The notes: generated from the letters alone by a model not told the origin. A stretch of 64,000 bases of DNA from Oxalobacteraceae bacterium OTU3CAMAD1 (GCA_024123915.1 CP099650.1:3472001-3536000); one strand, 5' to 3'; positions 41,319 to 49,529 are shown, numbered from the stretch's first letter. Made by a program: numbers and translations.

Positions 41319-41341
41319 GATTAATTTACTGGAGAGTTTAG

Positions 41342-42292
41342 ATGGATATCAGTTTTGGTAACGTAAGCCTGGTCCTGTTTGTCCTGGCGTTGGTGTTTGT
41401 GTTCAAGACCATCAACGTGGTGCCGCAGCAGCACGCCTGGGTGGTCGAGCGGCTTGGTAAATACCATGCGACCCTGGGGCCGGGCCTCAACATCGTGATC
41501 CCGTTCGTCGACCGCATCGCCTACAAGCACGTGCTCAAGGAGATTCCGCTGGACGTGCCGCCGCAGGTCTGTATCACCAAGGACAACACGCAGTTGCAGG
41601 TGGACGGCATCCTGTACTTCCAGATCACCGACGCCATGCGCGCCTCGTACGGTTCGTCGAACTACATCGCCGCCATCACGCAGCTGGCGCAGACCACCTT
41701 GCGCTCGGTGATCGGACGCATGGAGCTGGACAAGACCTTCGAGGAACGTGACCACATCAACACCACCGTGGTCAACGCCATCGACGAATCGGCCGCCAAC
41801 TGGGGCGTGAAGGTGCTGCGCTACGAGATCAAGGACCTGACGCCGCCGAAGGAGATCCTGCACGCGATGCAGGCGCAGATCACCGCCGAGCGTGAAAAGC
41901 GCGCGTTGATCGCCGCCTCCGAAGGCCGCAAGCAGGAACAGATCAACATCGCCAACGGCGAACGCGAGGCGCAGATCGCCCGCTCGGAAGGCGACAAGCA
42001 GGCCGCCATCAACCGCGCCGAAGGCCAGGCCGCCGCCATTGTGGCGCTGGCGGAAGCCAACGCCTCGGCGCTGCGTCAGGTCGGCGCCGCGATCCGCGAG
42101 CCCGGTGGCGAGGACGCGGTCAACCTGAAGGTGGCGGAGCAGTACGTCGGCGCCTTCAGCCAGCTTGCCAAAACCAATAATTCGATTATCATTCCGGCCA
42201 ACCTGGGTGAGATGAGCGGCTTGATCGCGACCGCGATGCAAGTGGTGAAGACGCAGAAGGACGCGTCGCTGATCAAACCCGCCAAAGCATAA
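41342..42292 (+). CDS. SPFH/band 7 (stomatin/QmcA-like) membrane protein
   Basis: 316 residues. One N-terminal membrane anchor (VSLVLFVLALVFVF), then the SPFH domain beginning VPQQHAWVVERLGKYHATLGPGLN, followed by the alanine/glutamate-rich coiled-coil (AEREKRALIAASEGRKQEQI) and C-terminal ANLGEMSGLIATAM. Such proteins form large ring or cage oligomers and help regulate membrane proteases such as FtsH. It pairs with the NfeD gene directly upstream. GGAG precedes the ATG. Confidence 0.92.
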   Translation: MDISFGNVSLVLFVLALVFVFKTINVVPQQHAWVVERLGKYHATLGPGLNIVIPFVDRIAYKHVLKEIPLDVPPQVCITKDNTQLQVDGILYFQITDAMRASYGSSNYIAAITQLAQTTLRSVIGRMELDKTFEERDHINTTVVNAIDESAANWGVKVLRYEIKDLTPPKEILHAMQAQITAEREKRALIAASEGRKQEQINIANGEREAQIARSEGDKQAAINRAEGQAAAIVALAEANASALRQVGAAIREPGGEDAVNLKVAEQYVGAFSQLAKTNNSIIIPANLGEMSGLIATAMQVVKTQKDASLIKPAKA

Positions 42293-42302
42293 GGAGCGGA
42301 TG

Positions 42303-42719
42303 ATGGGTACATGGGCGGTGGACGCTTTCGGCAACGACTACGCGCAGGATTGGGCGCAGGATTTGCAGGAGATTAGTAATCTGGACGCGGTCGAGGACAC
42401 GCTGAACACGGCGCTCGATACCGGCGCCGGCGAGTTGGAGGCGCCGTTCGCGGCGGAGGCGCTGGTGGCCATCGAGGTCCTCGCGCGCCTTCAGGGCAAG
42501 GGCGGCGCGGCCAGCGAGGATAGCGCGGCGGTGGACGAGTGGGTCGAGGCGCGCAAGCCCAAAGCGCGCCGGCGCGCGGACCTGGAGGACAAGGCCTTGA
42601 AAGCCATCGCCCGCATCCTGTCCGACCAATCGGAGTTGCGCGAGCTGTGGGCCGAGAGCGAGCATTACGAGGAATGGCGCGCGTCGGTCGAAGCCCTGCG
42701 TGAACGCATCGTCGCCTGA
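42303..42719 (+). CDS. DUF4259-domain protein
   Basis: 138 residues. The start GTWAVDAFGNDYAQDWAQDL is the hallmark of DUF4259 (usual form MGTWG-x-x-x-F-N-D). It is acidic and helical, with no membrane segment; function unknown. Two adjacent ATG codons exist; the second, at 42303, has better spacing to AGGAG (42292-42296) and matches the family start. It follows the SPFH gene by 10 bases, so it is probably in the same transcript, and ends at a strong bidirectional terminator. Confidence 0.8.
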   Translation: MGTWAVDAFGNDYAQDWAQDLQEISNLDAVEDTLNTALDTGAGELEAPFAAEALVAIEVLARLQGKGGAASEDSAAVDEWVEARKPKARRRADLEDKALKAIARILSDQSELRELWAESEHYEEWRASVEALRERIVA

Positions 42720-42725
42720 AACGAA

Positions 42726-42754
42726 AAAAACGCCCTGAAGGGCGTTTTCTTTTT
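42726..42754. terminator. Bidirectional Rho-independent terminator
   Basis: AAAACGCCCT pairs with AGGGCGTTTT around a GA centre, with A-run on the left and T-run on the right. It serves the convergent DUF4259 gene (plus) and PEP-CTERM gene (minus). Confidence 0.85.
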
Positions 42755-42772
42755 GATGGCGTGCCGCGGAGA

Positions 42773-43390
42773 TTACTTGGCGGCCTTGCGGCGGCGCGCT
42801 GCCACGCCGATCAGACCCATGCCGGCCAGCAGCATCGCGTAGGTTTCCGGCTCTGGCACGGCGGTGGTCAACGAGACATTGTCCAGCGAGGTGCCCAGGC
42901 TGTCGCTGGTGCCGGTGGCGATGAACTTCAGTTTCATCGCCGAACCGTCGCCGATCAGCGAGTAGGTTTGGGTTTGCCAGCCGCCGTTGAGCGAGTTGTT
43001 GACGTGGCCGATCTGGTTGCCGCCCCAGTCCACCGACAGGCCTTGCGACGAGATGGCGACGCCTGGGCGGTCCTGGAACTGGAAGCTCAGCGTGTAGTGC
43101 TGGCCGAGCGTGGTCAGCACGGTCTGGGTCATGCTGCTGTTGCGCGTGGTGTCCAGTTCGACGAAGTTGACGCCATCGGCGGCCACGCCGTAGACGTTGT
43201 TGCGCAGTTCTATACCGCTCTGCCCGCCGGTCCAGCCGGTCAGGCTGGCGTAATTGGACCAGCTGCCTGCGGCCTGGTGGGTGGCTTCAAAGCTGCCGTT
43301 CACCAGCAGTTCCACGGGCGCGGCGAAGGCGCTGCCGGCGGATAGCATGGCGACGAGCGCGGCGGATTTGAACAGGTTCGTGATGGTCAT
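42773..43390 (-). CDS. PEP-CTERM protein, DUF642/NGSFE-type
   Basis: 205 residues. Signal peptide (MTITNLFKSAALVAMLSAGS, cut near AFA), then a beta-rich domain beginning VELLVNGSFEA with LTGWTGG, resembling DUF642/galactose-binding-like secreted proteins. The C-terminal sorting signal is VPEPETYAMLLAGMGLIGVA then RRRK. It is expected to be processed by an exosortase and displayed or released. GGAGA precedes the ATG. Role unknown; cell-wall polysaccharide binding is a guess from the fold. Confidence 0.83.
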   Translation of the reverse strand: MTITNLFKSAALVAMLSAGSAFAAPVELLVNGSFEATHQAAGSWSNYASLTGWTGGQSGIELRNNVYGVAADGVNFVELDTTRNSSMTQTVLTTLGQHYTLSFQFQDRPGVAISSQGLSVDWGGNQIGHVNNSLNGGWQTQTYSLIGDGSAMKLKFIATGTSDSLGTSLDNVSLTTAVPEPETYAMLLAGMGLIGVAARRRKAAK

Positions 43391-43603
43391 TTTGGTATTT
43401 CTCCGTAAAATTTGTTTTTAGAAACTTATATTCCCCGTAAGACAATTGCATTGTAATCTAGTAATTTATTTTGTGCTAGTTTTTTCGGCAGCGCATGTCG
43501 CTGCGTCGGCACAGGACATGCGTCCGGCGGCCGGACGGCGGCGAGGAACAGCGCGCCCGGGGAAGGCGCGAGGGGAGGGTGCTACAGGGGCGTTGGGTGG
43601 GGT

Positions 43604-44308
43604 TTAGAACGCGTAGGTGAGCCCGAGGCTCCAGGATTTGGGCGGATGCACCGGATACCACGCATAGCGCCGGCCGTCGTCCTGCACATACTCGCGGGCG
43701 ATCTGCACCGTCCAGTTACCGAAAGGGATGCCGACTCCCAGGCGCGCATCGATGCGCGAGGAGGTCGGAATGCCAGGCCAATAGCCGCCGCTGATGTTAT
43801 GCAGCACGCCCGCATGGGCGATCAGGTTGAAGCGCGGATGCACTGGGTAGAAGGCGCTGACCTCCGCATACACCGTCTTCACCGGGAAGCCCAGGTACTT
43901 GGGCGAGTAATAGATCCGCGTGCTGCCACGCTCGAAGCTCAATCCGGCGTAGCACTCTGAAAAGTCGTTCTGATGCGCTTGCGTATAGGTGATGCGGCTG
44001 CAACCGGCCTCCCAGCTGCCGCCCGACTGCAAGCGCTGCGCGTAGCCGGCGTAACCTTGCAGCTTGTAGCCGTCCGCGTCGCCGATGGTCATGGCGCTGG
44101 CGAACCCGCCCAGATACCATCCGGCCACGCCGTCGATATTGATTGTGATCTGCGGTACGGCGTTGCCCTTGCCGGGGTTTTGTCCGCGATAACGGTACTC
44201 GGACTGCAGCGCCACGCTGCCGCTGATATCCATATCCAACTGCGCGCGCGCGGGCGGCGCCACCGCGCACAGGCAGGCGAGGCCGATAGCCAGGCCGCGC
44301 GATTTCAC
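43604..44308 (-). CDS. TorF-family (Gcw_chp) putative outer-membrane porin-like protein
   Basis: 234 residues from a GTG at 44308 that overlaps the protease stop as GTGA, giving a clean signal peptide (KSRGLAIGLACLCAVAPPA, cut at ARA). A longer form from 44386 would lie mostly inside the protease gene. The mature part starts with SGSVALQSEYRYRGQNPG, the pattern of the TIGR02001/TorF family, and alternates short beta strands to a terminal GLTYAF, ending in Phe as outer-membrane barrels do. It has a pair of Cys residues (CSR and ECY) unusual for a barrel. It is the last gene of the sigma-factor operon. Confidence 0.72.
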   Translation of the reverse strand: MKSRGLAIGLACLCAVAPPARAQLDMDISGSVALQSEYRYRGQNPGKGNAVPQITINIDGVAGWYLGGFASAMTIGDADGYKLQGYAGYAQRLQSGGSWEAGCSRITYTQAHQNDFSECYAGLSFERGSTRIYYSPKYLGFPVKTVYAEVSAFYPVHPRFNLIAHAGVLHNISGGYWPGIPTSSRIDARLGVGIPFGNWTVQIAREYVQDDGRRYAWYPVHPPKSWSLGLTYAF

Positions 44309-45765
44309 GGATTGGCGCCGCGCTGGCTCAATTTGGCGGGGCAGCCGCAGCTGCAATGGTCGATGAGATGGGAGATCGTGGCGCATGCGTCAATATTAAC
44401 AGCGTTCAACACTTCCGGCGGTTGCAGCATGCGCCGCAACTGGGCGGGCGTGGCGCCGGGCTGCAATTCCCCCAGCAATGCCAGCATGCCGGACACGTGG
44501 GCTGCGGCGTACGAGCTGCCGCTGACGAAGGACCAGCGCGCGCCCGGCGCGGTGGTCGGGACGTCGTTGCCCGGCGCGAACAGCGGCCGCTCCAGGCCGG
44601 CCGCTGCCGCTGTCTTGACCATCATCGCGGCCGCGCTCACCGGCGCGAAATTGCCGGACACCTTGACGCTCGGCTGCGAGGCCACGGCCAGCACGCCGCG
44701 GTGGCTGGCGGGGAAGGTTGGCGCGCTTGCCTGCGCGTCGATCGCGCCGACTACGCCGATGCCGCGCTGCAGCGCCACGTCCAGTAAACGGTCCAAGAGC
44801 CTGTCGGGCGGACCGGACAGGCTCAGGTTGATGACTTTGGCGCCGTTGAGTATCGCGTAGTTGATCGCCTTGCTCAAGGTGAAGCTGTTACATCGGGTGC
44901 CCTGGTTGGGGAGTTGCCAGCAGGCCCGCAAGCCCATCAGCCTGGCCTTGGGCGCGACGCCGACGATGCCGCCGTGGCCGGTGCGCGCCGCGATGATGCC
45001 GGCGACGGCTGTGCCGTGGATCTCCGGCGGCGGCTCGCCGTTGTCGACGAAGTTTGCGTTGACCGCCAGTTGGCCCTGCAGATCGGGGTGGTTGCCGTCG
45101 ATGCCGCTGTCGATCACCGCCACCCGCACTTCGCTGCCGGTGGTGTAGCGGTGCAGGTCGGCCACATGCCAGTAGCGGGCGGCCGGCTGCACCGGATACA
45201 GCGCGTCGGTGCCGGCCGCCGCGTTCGCGACGGGCGCAACCGGCGCAACCTGCGGCGCGGCGTTGCCTGCTGGCGTGACGCGTGGCGCCTGCCCGGCCAT
45301 GCCTTCGAACCTGGCCACCGGCTGCGCCCATTCCACTTGCGGATCGCGCGACAGCTGTTCGATGATGCGGGCGGCGTCGGCGTTGTCCTTGTAGCGCATG
45401 ACGTAGCAATCGATGCCGAGCAGCGACATGGCCCAGCCTTCGACCACAGTCATGTCGTGCTGCCGTGCCAACGCCTCGGCGCGGCGCCGGCGTCCGCCGC
45501 TGCCGCTGTCGTCCATATAGCGGCCGCCGTAGGTGGCGTCGGGCCGGTAGTGGGTGGCGGGCAGGCGCAGCATCACCAGCAGCTGGTTGGCGCCCGGGTC
45601 GTGGGCGCCGTCGTCGGCTGGCGGCAGTATGCGCTCGTCGCCCGCCGGGGGCGCGGCCCCGGCCACGGGAGCCGGCGACGTCGCCTGCGCGTCATGGGAA
45701 CCCGCGAAAGCCGTGCCGGCCGATAGCGCAAACAAGGCGGCCAGCACGAGGGCTCGGGCGTTCAA
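44305..45765 (-). CDS. Secreted S8 (subtilisin-like) serine protease
   Basis: 486 residues. Signal peptide (MNARALVLAALFALSAGTAF), a prodomain-like segment (about 60-155: LLVMLRLP, DPQVEWAQPVARFEG), Ala/Pro-rich linker, then the catalytic domain with Asp219 (VAVIDSGIDGNHPDL), His250 (IHGTAVAGIIA) and Ser418 (SGSSYAAAHVSGM). The position of the usual oxyanion-hole Asn (GN-D/E) reads GAIDAQ, so Asn appears replaced by Asp343. A Cys-rich tail (CSCGCP) closes the protein. It starts in a four-base overlap with the anti-sigma gene and ends in one with the porin-like gene. Probable role: periplasmic or surface proteolysis within the sigma operon. Confidence 0.85.
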   Translation of the reverse strand: MNARALVLAALFALSAGTAFAGSHDAQATSPAPVAGAAPPAGDERILPPADDGAHDPGANQLLVMLRLPATHYRPDATYGGRYMDDSGSGGRRRRAEALARQHDMTVVEGWAMSLLGIDCYVMRYKDNADAARIIEQLSRDPQVEWAQPVARFEGMAGQAPRVTPAGNAAPQVAPVAPVANAAAGTDALYPVQPAARYWHVADLHRYTTGSEVRVAVIDSGIDGNHPDLQGQLAVNANFVDNGEPPPEIHGTAVAGIIAARTGHGGIVGVAPKARLMGLRACWQLPNQGTRCNSFTLSKAINYAILNGAKVINLSLSGPPDRLLDRLLDVALQRGIGVVGAIDAQASAPTFPASHRGVLAVASQPSVKVSGNFAPVSAAAMMVKTAAAAGLERPLFAPGNDVPTTAPGARWSFVSGSSYAAAHVSGMLALLGELQPGATPAQLRRMLQPPEVLNAVNIDACATISHLIDHCSCGCPAKLSQRGANP

Positions 45766-46523
45766 GGCGTGCCGCCGTCGTCGAGCGCTTCGGCCAGCTT
45801 GACGGCCGGATCGGCGCGCAGCGCTTGCAGCGCGCGGTCGCGGTTTTCTTCGGGCACGCTGATCAGGTAGGCGTCGGTCACGGTGGGGCCGTCGACCACG
45901 CGCGCGCCTTGCGCTTGCAGGATGCGCCGCAGCTCACGCTCGGTGGTGGTGGGCTGGAACATCACCACCAGGTTACCGACGGGATTGGCGCCGACGTTGT
46001 TGCCCAACACGCGATAGGCGGCCGGTGGTTCGTCCGGACGCGCCAGCAGCGCCACCAGGCCGACGATCAGCACCCATTGCGCCGCCACCGCCCAGCGCAG
46101 CCAGGTCGGCTGGTTGGCCGCGCCCATGGCCCACCAGCGCCGTGGCACGACCTGGACGCCGGGCGCCGGCACATCGGCCAGCGGTTTGACATCGGCGGGA
46201 GTGGCGATGGTTGCCTTGCCGGCCGGCGCCGCGTTGGCGCGCACCGGGACATCGTCAATGTCGTCCACCGGACCGAGCGCGGGCAGTATGCGCGCCCAGG
46301 CCCGTTCCATGTCCACACCCGGCGGCAGGGCGGTGTCGGCGCTCCCTTGGTCCAGCATCTCGCGCTCCCATTGCAAATCCTGACGGCATTGCTCGCAGGT
46401 GTGCAGATGCACTTCCACGCGGTGCGCGTCGTCCGGTTCCAGTTGCGATGACGCGTACCACGGCAGCAGTTCCTGCACCGCCTGGTGCGCCGGGACGTCC
46501 AGTCTGAAGACTCGCCCGTTCAT
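45762..46523 (-). CDS. Membrane anti-sigma factor with zinc-binding motif and prodomain-like periplasmic domain
   Basis: 253 residues. The cytoplasmic N terminus has the ZAS-type motif His39-x3-Cys43-x2-Cys46 (HLHTCEQC). One membrane helix spans about 144-161 (WAVAAQWVLIVGLVALL). The periplasmic domain (about 182-247: GNLVVMFQP, LRRILQAQGARVVDGP, ALRADPAVKLAEAL) resembles the prodomain of the protease encoded next. ATG at 46523 overlaps the sigma-factor stop as ATGA; a longer form from 46547 is not supported. It should hold the ECF sigma factor inactive until a periplasmic signal leads to its cleavage or release (inference from family). Confidence 0.85.
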   Translation of the reverse strand: MNGRVFRLDVPAHQAVQELLPWYASSQLEPDDAHRVEVHLHTCEQCRQDLQWEREMLDQGSADTALPPGVDMERAWARILPALGPVDDIDDVPVRANAAPAGKATIATPADVKPLADVPAPGVQVVPRRWWAMGAANQPTWLRWAVAAQWVLIVGLVALLARPDEPPAAYRVLGNNVGANPVGNLVVMFQPTTTERELRRILQAQGARVVDGPTVTDAYLISVPEENRDRALQALRADPAVKLAEALDDGGTP

Positions 46524-47104
46524 CGACCGTTCTCTCTCTCGTTCCACAACAAATCCTTCAATCTGTGCCGCGCGTGGAACATACGGGTTTTAACCGTGTT
46601 CACCGGGCAATCGACCACTTCAGCGATGTCGCTGTAGGCCATCTCGTGATAATAGGTTAGCACCATCACCGCGCGCTGTGCGGCGGGCAACTGATCCAAC
46701 GCCTCGGCCACCGTGTTCTGCAATTGCAGCCGGGTGATCGTCTGCTCGGGCTGGTTGCCGCTTTCATCCTCGTACAACGACGCATCGGATTCCACCGGAT
46801 CGTCGCTGCCACGCAAACCCTTGAGGGTCTTGCGGTAGGCGATGGCGAAAATCCACGTGGAAGGCTTGCAACTGCCGTCGAAGGTCTCGGCTTTTTGCCA
46901 GACCACCAACATGGTGTCATTGACAATTTCCTCGATCAACGTGGCATTGCGGGTCATCCGTCCGATAAAGCGCGACAGGCGCGAAAAATAGCTGCGGTAC
47001 AACTGCTCGAAGGCGGCCCTGTCCCCGCCCGCTATCCTGCCTAGCAGGCACGCCTCGTTCGCATCCGGTAATGAGCCCGTCGACAGGCCCTGTGATTGAC
47101 GCAT
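46520..47104 (-). CDS. ECF RNA polymerase sigma factor
   Basis: 194 residues. Region 2 (about 22-90: FEQLYRSYFSRLSRFIGRMT, VNDTMLVVWQKAETFDG, STWIFAIAYRKTLKGLR) and region 4 (about 130-188: LDQLPAAQRAVMVLTYYHEM, VDCPVNTVKTRMFHARHRLK) of a group IV sigma factor; no region 3. ATG at 47104 with GGAGG at 47113-47117; a longer form from 47203 would be non-homologous. It is the first gene of a four-gene overlapping operon and is probably autoregulated through the motif at 47127-47155. Target regulon unknown. Confidence 0.92.
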   Translation of the reverse strand: MRQSQGLSTGSLPDANEACLLGRIAGGDRAAFEQLYRSYFSRLSRFIGRMTRNATLIEEIVNDTMLVVWQKAETFDGSCKPSTWIFAIAYRKTLKGLRGSDDPVESDASLYEDESGNQPEQTITRLQLQNTVAEALDQLPAAQRAVMVLTYYHEMAYSDIAEVVDCPVNTVKTRMFHARHRLKDLLWNERENGR

Positions 47105-47126
47105 CCGCCATCCTCCATTGTTTGCC

Positions 47127-47155
47127 GTAGATGCCGTTTCGTCGACAAATGGTTC
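47127..47155 (-). promoter_or_regulatory. Candidate ECF-type promoter of the sigma/anti-sigma operon
   Basis: On the minus strand GAACCAT (47149-47155) and ATCTAC (47127-47132) are 16 bp apart, resembling the GAAC/TCTA cores of RpoE-type ECF promoters. Transcription would begin about 15 bases before the sigma ATG, leaving room only for the GGAGG site. Confidence 0.4.
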
Positions 47156-47262
47156 TACTAAACAGTAAAAATATATACGCAACAAGCGTGCAACCGGCGG
47201 CAACTAGCGACGCCGGGTCAAAACCTGTCCATTCCGCATGCTACCACCCGGATTCGGCTACC

Positions 47263-48090
47263 ATGGCATTCATGAACCTGAGCGCTCAAATCGATCACCT
47301 GCAAACATTTTTACACCAGCACCGGCGCGTGCTGGTCCTGACCGGGGCCGGCCTCAGCACCGATTCCGGCATCCCCGACTACCGCGACAAGGATGGCGTG
47401 CGGCGCGGCCGCACACCAATCCAGGGGCCGGATTTCCGCCGCGACGAGGGCGTGCGCCGCCGCTATTGGGCGCGCAGCATGGTCGGCTGGCCAACGTTGG
47501 CGCAGGCCGCGCCCAACGTCGGCCACCGCGCGCTGGCGGCGCTGGAGGAGGCCGGCCGCATCGACGGCCTGATCACGCAAAACGTCGACGGTCTGCACCA
47601 GCGCGCCGGCAGCCGCAAGCTGATCGAGCTGCACGGCAATATCCATGGCGTCGTCTGCCTCGATTGCCGCCGCATCAGCGAGCGCGCCGCGATCCAGACG
47701 GAGTTGCTGCAAGCGAATCCCGGTTTGTTCGCGGTCGACGCCGAGGTGCGTCCCGACGGCGACGCCGAGGTCGAGCTGGAGGCATTGCAGCACTTCCACG
47801 TGCCGGTATGCGGGCACTGCGGCGGCACCTTGCAGCCTGACGTGATCTTCTTCGGGGACAATATTCCGGCCCAGCGCACCGCCGACGCGCTGGCCATGAT
47901 GGAGCACGCCGACGCCTTGCTGGTGGTCGGTTCGTCGTTGATGGTGTTTTCGGGCTACCGCTTCTGCAAGCTGGCGGCCGCCGCGGGCAAGCCCATCGCG
48001 GCGATCAACCTGGGCAAGACCCGCGCTGACGACCTGATCGGACTGAAGGTGGAGGCGGCGGCGGCCGAGGTGCTGCCGCGCCTGGTCTGA
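47263..48090 (+). CDS. Sir2-family NAD-dependent protein deacetylase
   Basis: 275 residues from ATG 47263 (ATG 47272 is an alternative; an in-frame ATG at 47131 would add 44 atypical residues). Rossmann motif VLTGAGLSTDSGIPDYRDKDG, TQNVDGLHQRAGS, catalytic His in ELHGNIHG, and two zinc Cys pairs (CLDCRR and CGHCGG). PDVIFFGDNIP and VVGSSLMVFSG are also typical. It removes acyl groups from lysines using NAD. No clear ribosome site. It is divergent from the sigma operon with 158 bp between. Confidence 0.93.
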   Translation: MAFMNLSAQIDHLQTFLHQHRRVLVLTGAGLSTDSGIPDYRDKDGVRRGRTPIQGPDFRRDEGVRRRYWARSMVGWPTLAQAAPNVGHRALAALEEAGRIDGLITQNVDGLHQRAGSRKLIELHGNIHGVVCLDCRRISERAAIQTELLQANPGLFAVDAEVRPDGDAEVELEALQHFHVPVCGHCGGTLQPDVIFFGDNIPAQRTADALAMMEHADALLVVGSSLMVFSGYRFCKLAAAAGKPIAAINLGKTRADDLIGLKVEAAAAEVLPRLV

Positions 48091-48101
48091 GCGGTGCCGG
48101 C

Positions 48102-48656
48102 TTAGTTCCGCTGCAACATCGAACGGACGATGGCTTCCTTGGCCAGCACATAGTCCTGGCCGGCCAGCACCAGGTTGGAGTTCGGCTGGATCACCTTGAC
48201 GTTGATGAACACCATGTCGCTGGTTTCGGCGTAGGAGCCGACCACGATCGCCTGGGCGTTGTGGGCGGTGGCCACTTCGCCGATTTCGCGGGTGAGCATC
48301 AGCTCGCCCTGATTGCGCTTCAGGTAGACGTTGTTGCGCAACTTCATCTCGATCATGCGCATGCCGCCTTGGGCCAGGCGGGTCGACACCTGCTCCGACA
48401 CCAGCCGGCCCAGGGTCGTGGTTTGCTCCAGCGCGTCGATGTTGACGATGGTGGCCATGATCAGGGGCTTGTCGGCGGTCAGCTTGCCGTTGAGCTGATT
48501 CATCAGCGAATCGGCGGCCTTGTAGTTGGCGTCGATGAACTGGTTGGATGAAATCGTCGAATAATTGCCTTCCTCCTTGGTGGCGGTGGAGGAACACGCC
48601 GCCAGCAGCAGCGGCAGCGCCAGCGCGGCGGCGCGGGCCAGGGATGTCATCAGCAT
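48102..48656 (-). CDS. FlgO-family outer-membrane lipoprotein
   Basis: 184 residues. Lipobox LAAC (Cys21), then the FlgO-type domain: NQFIDANYKAADSLMNQL, PLIMATIVNIDALEQTTTLGRLVSEQVSTRL, LRNNVYLKRNQGELMLTREI and AIVVGSYAETSDMVFINVKVI. FlgO of Vibrio is a flagellum-associated outer-membrane protein, but this domain also occurs away from flagella. The ATG immediately follows the stop of the upstream lipoprotein gene (TAA-ATG), so the two form a pair. No flagellar genes are nearby. ATG at residue 3 is an alternative. Confidence 0.82.
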   Translation of the reverse strand: MLMTSLARAAALALPLLLAACSSTATKEEGNYSTISSNQFIDANYKAADSLMNQLNGKLTADKPLIMATIVNIDALEQTTTLGRLVSEQVSTRLAQGGMRMIEMKLRNNVYLKRNQGELMLTREIGEVATAHNAQAIVVGSYAETSDMVFINVKVIQPNSNLVLAGQDYVLAKEAIVRSMLQRN

Positions 48657-49346
48657 TTACATGTCTCCGCGTACTTTGAAGGTACGGGTCAGTTTGGTGA
48701 GTTCGGCGTCCTGCTCGACGATGCCATACAGCTCGCGGTCGGAATCGGCCACGTAATAGGCCGACGTGGTGCGCGCCAGGTAGCGGTACTGGTCGGACAC
48801 CGACAGGGTCACGATGATCTCGGTTTTCGGCGTCTCGCCCGGGGCGAACTGGGCGTTGGAGGTGTCGAACGGGTCCCAGCCGGTGCCGATGGCGCGCCAG
48901 CGGCCCAGCGGCGCTGGCTCCAGCTCGGCCATCGAGACGCCGCCGGGCAGCGCCGTGCGTTCGCCGATGGGGCGGTATTGCGGACGGTCGGCGGCGAAGG
49001 TGACGGCCTGGATGTCCAGATCGATCCTGAGCGACCCGGCCGGCGTGCGCGAGACGATAAAGCCATCGTTGACCAGCGAGGTGGTCAGCTGGGTCACCAG
49101 CGCACGCTGGAAGGCGTTCGACTCGGCCGGCTCGTTGATGAAGACCGGGCGGGGCGGGCTCTTCTTGAGCTCGGCCACCAGCCGTTTTTCGATGTTGTTG
49201 GACACGATGCCCCAATGGTAGGCGGCTTGCAGCTTGGCCTGCTTGGTGATGGGGAAGTTCGCGGCCAGCGGGGTGGGCGTGTAGCGCGCCGCACATCCTG
49301 ACAGGACCAATCCGGCTGCCAGAGCCATTGCAGTTTTCAGCGCCAT
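48657..49346 (-). CDS. Lipoprotein of unknown function, partner of FlgO-like protein
   Basis: 229 residues with lipobox LSGC (Cys18). The mature sequence has KLQAAYHWGIVSNNIEKRLV, a segment NAFQRALVTQLTTSLVNDGF like the N-terminal halves of CsgG/FlgO-type domains, and a C-terminal beta-rich part (KTEIIVTLSVSDQYRYLART). It is not a family that could be named with confidence. Its gene is directly contiguous with the FlgO-like gene, suggesting a joint outer-membrane assembly. ATG at 49346. Confidence 0.75.
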   Translation of the reverse strand: MALKTAMALAAGLVLSGCAARYTPTPLAANFPITKQAKLQAAYHWGIVSNNIEKRLVAELKKSPPRPVFINEPAESNAFQRALVTQLTTSLVNDGFIVSRTPAGSLRIDLDIQAVTFAADRPQYRPIGERTALPGGVSMAELEPAPLGRWRAIGTGWDPFDTSNAQFAPGETPKTEIIVTLSVSDQYRYLARTTSAYYVADSDRELYGIVEQDAELTKLTRTFKVRGDM

Positions 49347-49471
49347 TGTTGCCTCATCGTCAAAAGTCTAACGTTATCCGGGGCCGCGAAGGGTGAGCGG
49401 CGGCCGCCGAATGTAAAATCATCCAGCGTCCAGTTTAGCATGGATGTTTCCGATTAGAAATTCTCAAGGCG

Positions 49472-49498
49472 ATAAAAAACCCGGTTCGGGACCGGGTT
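49472..49498 (-). terminator. Rho-independent terminator after smpB
   Basis: AACCCGGT and ACCGGGTT form a perfect 8-bp stem with a five-base loop; on the minus strand it is followed by a T run. It lies just downstream of smpB. Confidence 0.8.
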
Positions 49499-49529
49499 GT
49501 GTACGGAGCGCGCAACAGTTTTGGCGGTT

